From: Nocardioides sp. SYSU D00038
GTDB taxonomy: Bacteria > Actinomycetota > Actinomycetes > Propionibacteriales > Nocardioidaceae
Direction: 5' to 3'
NCBI RefSeq assembly: GCF_016924665.1
Contig: NZ_JAFFJT010000018.1
Location: forward strand, 1 to 64,000
Length of the DNA stretch: 64,000 nt
The notes below the pieces were generated by a model. The model was not told where the DNA came from. It saw only the letters and a program-made list of their open reading frames with translations, and searched no databases. Position 1 is the stretch's first letter. Every line of letters starts with the position of its first letter. Shown here one piece after another: positions 1 to 7,568 of this stretch. The position numbers and the translations under genes were made by a program.

Positions 1-117
1 GGGCGGCCTCCGCCCCGGGGGCGCCGGTGGTGGGCCCCCGGCCCCGCGGGGCGCCCCCCCCACTGCACTTTCGGCGTTCCGGCCCCGGACCCGCCGGGAC
101 GGGTCGATGATCACCGG

Positions 118-924
118 GTGCGCACCGCCCTCCTCGTCGTGGCCGCCCTCCTGCTGGGACTCCTCGTGGCCGCCCCGAGCGCCTCGGTCGAACGGCGCAC
201 GTCAGTGACCCTCAAGCCGGTCCCCGCCTCGTCGCAGGCCGGGCGGAAGGTGACGCTCAGGGGCGTGTCGAGCGAGGGCCGGGCGAAGGTCCGGCTCCAG
301 CGCCGCCACGGCACCGGCCGGTGGAGCACCGTCGCCACGGTCCGCCCCGACCGCCGCGGCCGCTTCTCCACGCGGGTCACCCTCACCCGGGGCGGGCCCA
401 CGTCGTTCCGGGCCGTCCGGGGCCGGAGCCGCAGCAAGGTGCGCACCGTCGCGGTGTACGCCTGGCTCGACCTGGTCGACCAGCCGCTCGCGGTGCTCGA
501 CGGGCCGGCGTACACCGACCGGCTCTCGGTGGTGGGCCGCCGCAGCCTGCCCCGCAGCATCGAGGGCGACCCCAACACCTGGCTGGGCGTGCGCACCGCC
601 GGGCTGTGCACCACCTTCGAGACCTGGACCGGGTTCCTCGACTCCCAGCGCGCGAAGCGCCGGGCCGGCGACCGCCAGGAGACCTACCTGGCGCGGCACG
701 CCGCCTCCGGTGCGCTGCTCGGCGAGTTCCCGGTGGTCACACCGCTCGGCCCGGCCAAGAGGGCGGCGGCCTCGATCATCGGTACCCAGCTGTTCACCGT
801 GCGCACCGGGCTCGACGTGCTCACCAACGACGACCGGCCCCGGTCGGTGCTGGGCTCGCCGCGGCTCCTCTGCAACGCCGCGGTGCTGCCCGCCGTCACC
901 CCCGGGACCCTCCAGCCCGGGTGA
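118..924 (+). CDS. hypothetical secreted protein, 268 aa
   Basis: I do not recognise this protein. A GTG start gives a classical signal peptide: MR, then a hydrophobic stretch of about 18 residues ending in an Ala-rich region near residue 22. Residues 25-115 are rich in Thr, Val and Arg and read like a small beta-sandwich (alternating Val/Arg strands, similar in style to the Ig-like N-terminus of the glycosidase at 28500-29774). The rest has two or three Cys and no visible catalytic motif. A GATGAT box lies 6 nt before the start, fitting a leaderless transcript. It stands alone in front of another secreted gene. Function unknown; the signal peptide is the firm part. Confidence 0.7.
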   Translation: MRTALLVVAALLLGLLVAAPSASVERRTSVTLKPVPASSQAGRKVTLRGVSSEGRAKVRLQRRHGTGRWSTVATVRPDRRGRFSTRVTLTRGGPTSFRAVRGRSRSKVRTVAVYAWLDLVDQPLAVLDGPAYTDRLSVVGRRSLPRSIEGDPNTWLGVRTAGLCTTFETWTGFLDSQRAKRRAGDRQETYLARHAASGALLGEFPVVTPLGPAKRAAASIIGTQLFTVRTGLDVLTNDDRPRSVLGSPRLLCNAAVLPAVTPGTLQPG

Positions 925-944
925 TCGGCCGTCCGGCGACCGAG

Positions 945-964
945 CGGTCTGGTCGGCTAGACCG
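945..964. terminator. possible weak hairpin terminator after the first gene
   Basis: Six-base arms CGGTCT and AGACCG around an 8-nt loop, 21 nt past the stop codon. There is no T-tract, as is usual in this GC-rich window. The short stem makes this tentative. Confidence 0.3.
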
Positions 965-1063
965 GCGCGGCATCGACCCTCCTAGGTCGGGTGCCCGGGT
1001 TCCGGTACCCTCCGGGGTATCCCCCCACGGAACCCCCCACAGAACCGAACATGGAGCACGTCA

Positions 1064-1363
1064 GTGAGGCGATCTATCGCGGTTGCCGCCACCATCGTGG
1101 CGACGACCCTCGTGGGAGGCACGACGACGGCCACCGCCGCCGCCGCCGACTCGGGAGCTTCCGTCCAGCAGACCACCAGCCAGCGGGCCGGCACGACGGT
1201 CGCCGGCCCGGCCGGCAAGCGCGGGTTCCGCGCCCTGCCCGGCCGTAGGGCACCTCAGTACGGCGCGGCCCTGCCCGGCAAGCGCGGGTTCCGGGCGCTG
1301 CCGGGCAAGCACGGGTTCCGCGCGCTGCCCGGGAAGCGCGGGCACCGCGCGCTGCCCGGCTGA
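1064..1363 (+). CDS. small secreted protein of KRGFRALPG tandem repeats
   Basis: A 99-residue protein with a GTG start 8 nt after a GGAG ribosome binding site (1053-1056). The N-terminus is a signal peptide with a likely cut after an Ala run near residues 24-28. The mature part ends in four copies of a nine-residue unit, G-K-R/H-G-F/H-R-A-L-P, plus one degenerate 12-residue copy and a final Gly. It is strongly basic with regular Pro-Gly turns and no Cys. The KR/KH pairs would suit processing into short peptides, but I see no protease, transporter or modifying enzyme beside it; the next gene is tmk. I cannot name the family. A secreted cationic repeat protein or peptide precursor are both possible. 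That it is a real gene is supported by the ribosome binding site, signal peptide and in-frame repeats. Confidence 0.72.
   Translation: MRRSIAVAATIVATTLVGGTTTATAAAADSGASVQQTTSQRAGTTVAGPAGKRGFRALPGRRAPQYGAALPGKRGFRALPGKHGFRALPGKRGHRALPG
1214..1357 (+). repeat. 27-bp in-frame tandem repeats in the secreted repeat protein
   Basis: Units lie at 1214-1240, 1277-1303, 1304-1330 and 1331-1357. The 36 bp at 1241-1276 is a diverged copy with the same GCCCTGCCC end. Each unit starts GGCAAG (GGGAAG in the last) and ends in CTGCC. Differences among units are mostly silent, apart from R to H and F to H changes. Confidence 0.9.
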
Positions 1364-1457
1364 GCCGCCGCCCGTCGTACGCCGTCCAGCCCCGGCGCCC
1401 CACCCCGGACGCCGCACCGGTGGTGGGGTCGGCTCGCCGCGTGTCGGCGTCACCTCG

Positions 1458-1463
1458 TAGGTT
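1458..1463 (+). promoter_or_regulatory. -10 box TAGGTT for leaderless tmk operon
   Basis: TAGGTT is followed by six bases and then the GTG start of tmk. There is no Shine-Dalgarno sequence in between, so transcription probably begins at or next to the start codon. The same arrangement recurs at many genes of the window. Confidence 0.5.
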
Positions 1464-1469
1464 CGGGCC

Positions 1470-2117
1470 GTGACCTACCCGGGGACCTACGCCGCCACCG
1501 GCCTCTTCGTCTGCTTCGAGGGCGGCGAGGGGTCGGGCAAGTCGACGCAGTCGCAGCTGCTGCGCGACTGGCTGGAGGACGCCGGCCACGTCGTCCGGCT
1601 CACCCACGAACCGGGCGACACCGCCGTCGGCCAGGAGCTGCGCCGGATCGTGCTCAGCCCCGAGACCGGCGACCTCGACGACCGCACCGAGATGCTGCTC
1701 TACGCCGCCGACAAGGCCGAGCACGTCGAGACCGTGGTGCGGCCCGCCCTCGACCGCGGTGAGGTCGTGATCACCGACCGCTACGTCGACTCCACCCTCG
1801 CCTACCAGGGCTCGGGGCGAGGTCTGGGCATCGACGACGTCGAGCCGGTCGCTCGCTGGGCCACCGGCGACCTGCGCCCCCACCTCACCGTGCTGCTCGA
1901 CCTCGAGCCGGCCGCCGGCCTGGACCGGTTCGAGGGCCGCGACCGCATCGAGGGCGAGTCGCTCGACTTCCACCGGCGGGTGCGCGCGGGGTTCCTCGTG
2001 CTCGCCGACCGCGACCCTGCCCACTACCTCGTGCTCGACGCGCGGCTGCCGGTCGACGAGGTCGCGGCCCGGGTCCGCGACCGGGTGGGCAGCCTGCTGG
2101 ACGGCGGCTACTCGTGA
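1470..2117 (+). CDS. tmk: thymidylate kinase (dTMP kinase)
   Basis: Phosphorylates dTMP to dTDP with ATP in the dTTP pathway, in the cytoplasm. The 215-residue length is normal. The P-loop GGEGSGKST is near residues 18-26, the substrate motif THEPGDT follows near residues 46-52, and the DRYVDSTLAYQGSGRGL segment carries the DR(Y/H) signature and the TMP-binding region. The start is GTG, six bases after a TAGGTT box. Its last four bases overlap the start of holB (GTGA), and holB overlaps the next gene in the same way, so the three are read as one operon. The tmk-holB pairing is common in Actinobacteria. Nothing is missing from the active site as far as I can see. Confidence 0.97.
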   Translation: MTYPGTYAATGLFVCFEGGEGSGKSTQSQLLRDWLEDAGHVVRLTHEPGDTAVGQELRRIVLSPETGDLDDRTEMLLYAADKAEHVETVVRPALDRGEVVITDRYVDSTLAYQGSGRGLGIDDVEPVARWATGDLRPHLTVLLDLEPAAGLDRFEGRDRIEGESLDFHRRVRAGFLVLADRDPAHYLVLDARLPVDEVAARVRDRVGSLLDGGYS

Positions 2118-3265
2118 CCGTCTGGGACGACCTGGTCGGCCAGGCCCGGGTCGTGGAGTCGCTGCGCGCGGCGGCGTCGGGCAAGGGCATGAGCCACGCC
2201 TGGCTGTTCACCGGGCCGCCCGGCTCCGGCCGCTCCAACGCCGCGGTCGCCTTCGCCGCCGCCCTGCAGTGCGAGACCCGCACCGGGTGCGGCACCTGTC
2301 ACGCCTGCCACACCGTGCTGGCCGGGTCGCACGCCGACGTGGGCGTGGTGCGCACCCAACGGCTCTCGATCGGCGTCGACCAGGTGCGCGAGCTGGTGCG
2401 CCGCTCCGCGCTCTCGCCGGTGGGCCGCGGCTCGCAGGTGGTCGTCGTCGAGGACGCCGACCGGCTCACCGAGCAGGCCTGCAACGCGCTGCTCAAGGCG
2501 ATCGAGGAGCCCACCGAGCGCACCGTGTGGATGCTGTGCGCCCCCACCGTGGAGGACGTGCTGCCCACCATCCGGTCGCGCTGCCGGCTAGTCACGCTGG
2601 CGACGCCGTCGACCGACGACGTCGCGGCGTTCCTGGTGCGCCACGACGGCGTGGGGGAGGCGCTGGCGTCGTACTCCGCCCGGGCCAGCCAGGGCCACAT
2701 CGGCCGGGCCCGGGCGCTGGCGCGCGACGAGGCCACCCGCAACCGACGTCGCGAGGTGGTCGCGCTGCCGGCCCGGCTCACCTCGCTGCGCGCGTGCCTC
2801 ACCGCCGCCGCCAACCTCGCCGAGGTCACCAAGGAGGAGGCCGACCTGGTCACCAGTGAGCTCGACGCCCGCGAGAAGGCCGACCTCGACGCGACCTACG
2901 GCGTGGTCGAGCGGGGCCGTCGGCCGCGGGAGTACGCCCCCGCCCTCGCTGCGCTCGAGAAGGAGCAGCGCTCGCGGGCCAAGCGGCGCCACCTCGACAT
3001 GGTCGACCGCGGCCTGATGGACCTCATCTCGGTCTACCGCGACGCCGTCGCACTGGCCACGGGTGCGTCCGGTCCGCTGGTCAACGAGGAGATCCGCGGC
3101 GACGTGGAGACCGTGGCGCGGAGCTCGACGCCGGAGCTGAACCTGCGCCGGATCGGCTGGATCTTCGACGCCCGCGAGCAGATGCTGGAGTTCAACGTGC
3201 CGGTGCCGTTGGCCCTGGAGGGCATGATGGTCGCGCTCAAGGTGCCGGAGGGGAGCGCGCGATGA
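2114..3265 (+). CDS. holB: DNA polymerase III delta' subunit
   Basis: Clamp-loader subunit that works with DnaX and delta to load the beta sliding clamp. The N-terminal AAA+ domain has a P-loop-like GPPGSGRS, with Arg where an active ATPase has Lys, as expected for a non-hydrolysing delta' subunit. Next is a four-Cys zinc module, C-x5-C-x2-C-x2-C, near residues 56-68. The VVVVEDADRLT (Walker B-like), LLKAIEEP and TIRSRC motifs follow, the last being the SRC arginine-finger motif. Residues 180-383 form the usual lid and collar helices. The GTG start overlaps tmk by 4 nt, and the stop overlaps the next ATG by 4 nt, showing translational coupling. Confidence 0.95.
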   Translation: MTVWDDLVGQARVVESLRAAASGKGMSHAWLFTGPPGSGRSNAAVAFAAALQCETRTGCGTCHACHTVLAGSHADVGVVRTQRLSIGVDQVRELVRRSALSPVGRGSQVVVVEDADRLTEQACNALLKAIEEPTERTVWMLCAPTVEDVLPTIRSRCRLVTLATPSTDDVAAFLVRHDGVGEALASYSARASQGHIGRARALARDEATRNRRREVVALPARLTSLRACLTAAANLAEVTKEEADLVTSELDAREKADLDATYGVVERGRRPREYAPALAALEKEQRSRAKRRHLDMVDRGLMDLISVYRDAVALATGASGPLVNEEIRGDVETVARSSTPELNLRRIGWIFDAREQMLEFNVPVPLALEGMMVALKVPEGSAR

Positions 3266-4827
3266 GGCGGGTGGTCGCCGGGCTGGTGGTGCTGGCCCTG
3301 GTGCTGACGGGCGTCGTCGCCGCGCTGGGCGCGCTCGACGACGGCGGTGGCGACGGCAGCGACGACGGTCGTCCCGGCCGCCCGCTGCGCACCGGCCCCG
3401 ACCCCGACCCCGACGCGACCGTGCCGCCCGACCCGGCGCTGGCCCGGTTCTACGAGCAGCGGCTCGACTGGGAGGAGTGCCGCGGCAGCGACGAGTGCGC
3501 CACCCTCGAGGTGCCGGTCGACTACGCCGACCCCACCGGGGAGACGATCCGGCTGGCGCTGCTGCGGGTGCCGGCCGAGGACCCGGACGAGCGGATCGGC
3601 TCGCTGGTGGTCAACCCCGGCGGTCCCGGTGCGCCCGGCACGACGTACGCCGAGTCGGCGCCGTTCGTCTTCCGCGACGCCCTGCGCTCGCACTTCGACA
3701 TCGTCGGCTTCGACCCGCGCGGCACCGGCGAGAGCTCCCCGGTCGACTGCCTCACCGACGAGGAGGTCGACGACTACGTCGCGATCGACGCCGAGCCCGC
3801 CGACCAGGCCGAGATCGACGCGCTGGTGCGGACGACCGAGGAGTTCTTCGCCGGCTGCGTCGAGCGCACCGACGAGCTGCTCGGCCACGTCACCACCGTC
3901 GAGGCCGCCCGCGACATGGACGTGCTGCGCGCCGCCCTCGGGCAGTCGACCCTCGACTACTTCGGTGCCTCCTACGGCACCAAGCTCGGCGCGACGTACG
4001 CCGACCTGTTCCCCGAGCGGGTCGGTCACCTCGTGCTCGACGGCGCGGTCGACGTCTCGCTCGGCTCGCGCGAGGTCGTGCTGGGCCAGGCCCGGGGCTT
4101 CGAGCGCGCGCTGCGCGCCTACGTCGGCTACTGCCTGGAGTCCAGCGACAGCTGCTTCCTCGGCGACAGCGTGGAGGAGGGGCTGGCGACCATCACCGGC
4201 CTGCTCGACGACGTCGACGCCGAGCCGCTGGAGGTCGACGACCGCGAGCTCACCGTCGGCAACGCCTTCTACGGCCTGATCACGCCGCTCTACAACCGGA
4301 TGTACTGGCCGCTGCTCAGCGCCGCCCTCGACGACGCGCTCGACGGCGACGGCGCCGCGCTGCTCGAGCTCAGCGACACCTACTCCTCGCGCCGGCCCGA
4401 CGGCAGCTACGGCGACAACAGCTTCGAGGCGATCTACGCGATCAACTGCCTCGACGACCCCTGGGCGCCGGAGCCGGAGGAGATCCCCGGCCAGTACGCC
4501 GCCTTCGAGGAGGCCTCGCCGACGTTGGGCCGGGTCTTCGCCTGGTCGCTGCTCAGCTGCCACGGCATCCAGGTCACCTCCTCGGAGCCCCCGCGCCGGA
4601 TCCGCGCCGCCGGGGCCGCGCCGATCGTGGTGGTCGGCACCACGCGCGACCCCGCGACGCCGTACGAGTGGGCGCAGGCGCTGGCCGACCAGCTCGAGTC
4701 GGGCGTGCTGGTCAGCCGCGACGGCGACGGCCACACCGGCTACAACTCCGAGAACGAGTGCGTCGACGCCGCGGTCGAGGACTACCTCGTCGACGGCACC
4801 GTTCCCGACGACGGCCTGTCCTGCTGA
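3262..4827 (+). CDS. secreted alpha/beta-hydrolase, tripeptidyl-aminopeptidase type
   Basis: Serine exopeptidase-like protein of the SlpD/SlpE/TAP family. A short N-terminal hydrophobic segment (residues 4-24) without an obvious signal peptidase I site is followed by a Gly/Asp-rich linker, so it may be membrane-anchored outside the cell. The alpha/beta-hydrolase core carries the oxyanion loop NPGGPG and the nucleophile elbow GASYG with Ser237. The C-terminal TAP-like domain supplies Asp463 (in TRDPATP) and His491 (in GDGHTGY), giving a complete catalytic triad. Cys residues in the mature part suggest disulfides. It is the third gene of the tmk-holB operon by a 4-nt overlap, a frequent arrangement in this group, though no functional link with replication is known to me. 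The peptide substrate is not predictable. Confidence 0.9.
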   Translation: MRRVVAGLVVLALVLTGVVAALGALDDGGGDGSDDGRPGRPLRTGPDPDPDATVPPDPALARFYEQRLDWEECRGSDECATLEVPVDYADPTGETIRLALLRVPAEDPDERIGSLVVNPGGPGAPGTTYAESAPFVFRDALRSHFDIVGFDPRGTGESSPVDCLTDEEVDDYVAIDAEPADQAEIDALVRTTEEFFAGCVERTDELLGHVTTVEAARDMDVLRAALGQSTLDYFGASYGTKLGATYADLFPERVGHLVLDGAVDVSLGSREVVLGQARGFERALRAYVGYCLESSDSCFLGDSVEEGLATITGLLDDVDAEPLEVDDRELTVGNAFYGLITPLYNRMYWPLLSAALDDALDGDGAALLELSDTYSSRRPDGSYGDNSFEAIYAINCLDDPWAPEPEEIPGQYAAFEEASPTLGRVFAWSLLSCHGIQVTSSEPPRRIRAAGAAPIVVVGTTRDPATPYEWAQALADQLESGVLVSRDGDGHTGYNSENECVDAAVEDYLVDGTVPDDGLSC

Positions 4828-4855
4828 CGGGTCGCCCCGGTCGTCGGGCCCGCTC

Positions 4856-5800
4856 TCAGCTGATCAGCTCGTCGATGCGGGTGTAGGCGTCGGAGTCGCC
4901 GGCGACCACGCGCGACCGGGCGCCGTCGACGCTCACCGGCACGTCGCCGACCAGCGTCACCCGGCGCACCTCGCGGCGGTGGTCGTCGAAGTCGGCGACG
5001 GCGTAGTGCTGGGTGGCGCGGTTGTCCCACATCGCCACGTCGCCGGGCTGCCAGCTCCAGCGGACGGTGTTCTCGAGCCGGGTCACCCGCTGCTGCAGCA
5101 GCTGGAAGACCGCGTGCGACTCGGCGGTGTTGAGCCCGAGGAACCGCTTCACGAAGTGGCCCAGCAGCAGCGAGCGCTCGCCGGTCTCGGGGTGCACCCG
5201 GACGACGGGGTGCTCGGTCTCGTAGTACGACGAGCGGAACTGGCCGCGGTCGAGGGCGTCGCGGTCGGGCCCGTCGGCCTCCGGGTCCTCGACCGAGGCG
5301 ACGTAGTCGTACTCGTTGGTGTGCACGGCCCAGAGCGTGTCGACGAACGCCTTGAGCGGCCGCGGCAGCGCGTCGTACGCCGTGACGGTGTTGGCCCAGT
5401 TGGTGGTGCCGCCGTACGGCGGGATGTGCACGCCGCGCAGGATGCTGATCGCCGGCACGTGGTCGACGAAGGTCACGTCGGTGTGCCAGGAGTTGGCGGC
5501 CATCCCCTTGGTGGCATTGAGGCTGAGCACGTGGGCGCTGCCGGTGTTGACGGTGGGGTGGGCGGTGGTGAGCGTGCCGAGCTGCTGGGCGAACGCGATC
5601 TGGCCGGCGTCGTCGAGGTGGTCCTGACCGCGGAGGAAGACGACCTTGTGCTCGAGCAGGGCGGCGCGGATCCGGGCCACGACGTCGTCGCCGAGGTCGG
5701 CGCCGAGCCGGACCCCCTCGATCCGGGCGCCGATCCGGCCGCCGATCTTGTGCACGTCGACCTGGGTGCGCTGCTGGGTGCGCTGGGGCGTCAGCGTCAT
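4856..5800 (-). CDS. TauD/TfdA-family Fe(II)/2-oxoglutarate dioxygenase
   Basis: Non-haem iron oxygenase of the taurine / alkylsulfate / 2,4-D type, which uses 2-oxoglutarate and O2 to hydroxylate and release sulfite, sulfate or similar groups. The HxD motif is in NSWHTDVTF (His106, Asp108) and the distal His is near residue 265 in RATQHYAV, followed by an Arg-rich stretch that would bind 2-oxoglutarate. I place the start at the second ATG (5800) because GGAGG sits 8 nt upstream of it, inside the codons that a start at 5812 would use. It is read in the same direction as the LysR gene behind it and is probably its target. No transporter is adjacent, so the substrate (organosulfur compound versus another acid) is open. 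Confidence 0.88.
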   Translation of the reverse strand: MTLTPQRTQQRTQVDVHKIGGRIGARIEGVRLGADLGDDVVARIRAALLEHKVVFLRGQDHLDDAGQIAFAQQLGTLTTAHPTVNTGSAHVLSLNATKGMAANSWHTDVTFVDHVPAISILRGVHIPPYGGTTNWANTVTAYDALPRPLKAFVDTLWAVHTNEYDYVASVEDPEADGPDRDALDRGQFRSSYYETEHPVVRVHPETGERSLLLGHFVKRFLGLNTAESHAVFQLLQQRVTRLENTVRWSWQPGDVAMWDNRATQHYAVADFDDHRREVRRVTLVGDVPVSVDGARSRVVAGDSDAYTRIDELIS

Positions 5801-5817
5801 GGCTGCCTCCATAGGGA

Positions 5818-5846
5818 CTGTTAGTCGCTCAAGTCACTACAGTTTA
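5818..5846 (-). promoter_or_regulatory. probable promoter/operator of the dioxygenase gene
   Basis: On the minus strand a TAAACT -10-like box lies at 5841-5846. Next to it is an interrupted inverted repeat, CTG-t-TAGT (5818-5825) against ACTA-CAG (5836-5842), with a T-N11-A spacing of the kind LysR regulators use. This AT-richer patch stands out from its surroundings. The link to the LysR protein behind it is inferred. Confidence 0.45.
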
Positions 5847-5939
5847 GCAGGGCCGTGGGTCGCCAACCGCCGCGGTGCCCGCCACTGGGAGGGCAGTGCT
5901 CGGTGTTGTGGGGCATTGCAATGCCCGACAACATGGGGA

Positions 5940-5959
5940 ATCCCCGGTCGACCGGGGAT
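5940..5959. terminator. 20-bp perfect palindrome behind the LysR gene
   Basis: The half-site ATCCCCGGTC is mirrored exactly. It begins 21 bp past the LysR stop codon and can act as its terminator. The same core, extended to 24 bp, occurs at 24689-24712, so it is a dispersed element and not only a local terminator. Confidence 0.6.
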
Positions 5960-5980
5960 CCTGACCACCGCACGCCGCCC

Positions 5981-6898
5981 TCAGACCGGCTGCGCGACCG
6001 CCTGGATCCTCCTTGTCGCGATCTCGATCATCAGCTGCGCGGCGGGGGAGAGGGTGGCACCCGCCCGGTGCACGATCGCGAACACGTCGTGGATCTTGGG
6101 CCGGAACGACACCCAGCCGGCGTTCGGCGCCAGCCGGGGCAGCAGCTGCTCGGCCGCGCCCCGCGGGATGACGGAGTCGGCCAGGCCCATGCCGACGAGC
6201 TCCACGGCGATCTCGGGGTCCTCGACCTCGATCCGGGTCTGCGGGTTGAGCCCGCTGGAGTGCAGCCAGCTGCGCACGGCGATCCGCACGGAGTCCTCCG
6301 CCCGCCAGGTGGTGTCGGGCATGACCAGGGTCGCGTTGCCGAGCTGACGCGCGGTCACCGGGCTCCTCAGCCGCTCGGGGTCGCTCGAGATGTAGACGAT
6401 CTCGTCCTTGGCGACCGGTGTCACCGACATGCCCTCGCTGTGCACCTGCGGGATCGCGATCATCGCCGCCTCCAGTCGGCCGCGGCGCAGGTCCTCCTGC
6501 ACGCCGGCGCTGTTCTGCCCTACCAGCTCGACGCGGACGCCGGGGTGGCGGGCCAGCACGTCGGCCACGAGCCCTGCGCCGGCGTACAACCGGGCGATCC
6601 CGAACATCCCGAACCGGATGGTCCCGGTCTCGAACCGCGCCACCTGCTGCGCCGCCCGCCGGGTGTCCTCGGCTGCCGCGAGCGTGCGCTCGGCGTGCGG
6701 GCGCAGGGTGTCGGCCACCGTCGTCGGCACGACGCCGCGGCCGACCCGGCGGAACAGCTGCACACCGAGAGACTTCTCCAGCGCCCGGATCTGCTCGGAG
6801 ACGCTGGGCTGGGCGTAGCCGAGCTCCTCGGCGGCGGCGGTCAGGGACCCGTGCTCGTACGTCGCCAGGAAGCAGGTCAGCTGATGCAGGGACAACAT
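5981..6898 (-). CDS. LysR-family transcriptional regulator
   Basis: Typical 305-residue LysR protein. The winged HTH occupies residues 1-60 (LTAAAEELGYAQPSVSEQIRALE), followed by the linker helix and a periplasmic-binding-like effector domain (about residues 90-300). An AGGAG ribosome binding site lies 5-9 nt ahead of the ATG. It precedes the dioxygenase in the same orientation with 180 bp between, and probably activates it in response to its substrate or to sulfur status; this is inference from position. An ATAGG...CCTAT inverted repeat (6897-6942) overlaps its own start and could serve autoregulation. Confidence 0.9.
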   Translation of the reverse strand: MLSLHQLTCFLATYEHGSLTAAAEELGYAQPSVSEQIRALEKSLGVQLFRRVGRGVVPTTVADTLRPHAERTLAAAEDTRRAAQQVARFETGTIRFGMFGIARLYAGAGLVADVLARHPGVRVELVGQNSAGVQEDLRRGRLEAAMIAIPQVHSEGMSVTPVAKDEIVYISSDPERLRSPVTARQLGNATLVMPDTTWRAEDSVRIAVRSWLHSSGLNPQTRIEVEDPEIAVELVGMGLADSVIPRGAAEQLLPRLAPNAGWVSFRPKIHDVFAIVHRAGATLSPAAQLMIEIATRRIQAVAQPV

Positions 6899-6993
6899 AG
6901 GTATCTCCTAGGGAAGCCGCTGGAAAGTGAGGCTACCCCTATCGCTGCCTCCGTCCGAGAATGGAGTCACCCGATCCCGAAGGAGGTCACCCG

Positions 6994-7176
6994 ATGTTCG
7001 ACCACCACTGCTCCGCCTGCGACCGTCGTCAGCTCATCTTCCCCAGCCAGGTGACCTCGCTGGTCAACACCGACCGCGGCATCGTGCTCGCCTTCACCTG
7101 CTGGTGCGGCAGCGAGCAGACCCAGGTCACCGGCCGGGCCGCCACGGCCGCCGACCGCGTCGTCGCCGCCGCCTGA
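6994..7176 (+). CDS. small Cys-rich (zinc-ribbon-like) protein, 60 aa
   Basis: A strong AAGGAGG ribosome binding site (6980-6985 region) selects the ATG at 6994 over an in-frame ATG at 6961. The product has CSAC (residues 6-9) and CWC (36-38), that is, two Cys pairs 27 residues apart, plus an HH pair at 4-5, which suggests one bound zinc. The middle is beta-rich, the tail is Ala-rich and probably disordered. Family not recognised by name, although small proteins of this layout are common in Actinobacteria. It is divergent from the LysR gene and has its own terminator. A role as a small RNA- or protein-binding module is only a guess. Confidence 0.75.
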   Translation: MFDHHCSACDRRQLIFPSQVTSLVNTDRGIVLAFTCWCGSEQTQVTGRAATAADRVVAAA

Positions 7177-7196
7177 GCCGACCCCCGCGGACCCCA

Positions 7197-7235
7197 GGGC
7201 CACCCGCTCCGCCGGTTAGGCGGCGCGCGTGGCCC
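7197..7235 (+). terminator. hairpin terminator of the Cys-rich gene
   Basis: Outer arms GGGCCAC and GTGGCCC and inner arms CCGCC and GGCGG close a loop of five bases. It lies 20 nt after the stop codon and is followed by TTCC, so it is a GC-rich actinobacterial-type terminator. Confidence 0.75.
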
Positions 7236-7240
7236 TTCCG

Positions 7241-7292
7241 TATAGTTCTCCGCGTTGCCCGGGCCAGGGCTTCCACCAACGGTCCGGGCAAC
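7241..7292 (+). promoter_or_regulatory. tRNA-Thr promoter and leader hairpin
   Basis: TATAGT (7241-7246) is the best -10 box of the neighbourhood. Between it and the tRNA lies a hairpin with perfect nine-base arms GTTGCCCGG (7254-7260 plus 7261-7262) and CCGGGCAAC (7284-7292), ending three bases before the mature tRNA. It may be a 5' leader structure removed by RNase P. Confidence 0.5.
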
Positions 7293-7295
7293 ATT

Positions 7296-7368
7296 GCCGC
7301 CTTAGCTCAGTCGGTAGAGCGAATCACTCGTAATGATTAGGTCGTCGGTTCGATTCCGACAGGCGGCT
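7296..7368 (+). tRNA. tRNA-Thr, anticodon CGT
   Basis: Complete 73-nt cloverleaf. Acceptor GCCGCCT pairs with AGGCGGC. The D arm is GCTCAGTCGGTAGAGC. The anticodon stem AATCA/TGATT holds the loop CTCGTAA with anticodon CGU, reading ACG. The T arm is GTCGG-TTCGATT-CCGAC. CCA is not encoded. Confidence 0.97.
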
Positions 7369-7386
7369 CCGACACCAACCACCACC

Positions 7387-7543
7387 GTTGGTCGAGGAAG
7401 GACGAAGTCCTGTCCCGAGACCCGGTGAGACAGACGTCCTCCCCTCCCCGAGGGAGGGCGTTCGGCAGTCCGGGGTTTCGAGCTAGCTCCGCTCGCTGCT
7501 CGGCGGGGTTTCGAGGCTCGCTCCGCTCGCACCTCAACCAGCG
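7387..7543. repeat. dispersed hairpin repeat element (copy 1, complete)
   Basis: Begins GTTGGTCGAGG, ends CCTCAACCAGC, so its termini are near-perfect inverted repeats. Inside are a small hairpin AGGAC-GAA-GTCCT, then CCCGAGACCCGG, and in the right half GGTTTCGAG blocks with CTCCGCTCG loops. Related pieces occur at 50908, 51156, 51381 and 55879. It has no coding capacity of its own and looks like a REP/MITE-type element placed between tRNA-Thr and a broken gene. Confidence 0.7.
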
Positions 7544-7568
7544 CGGGGCGCCGCGGGATGCCCGCGGT

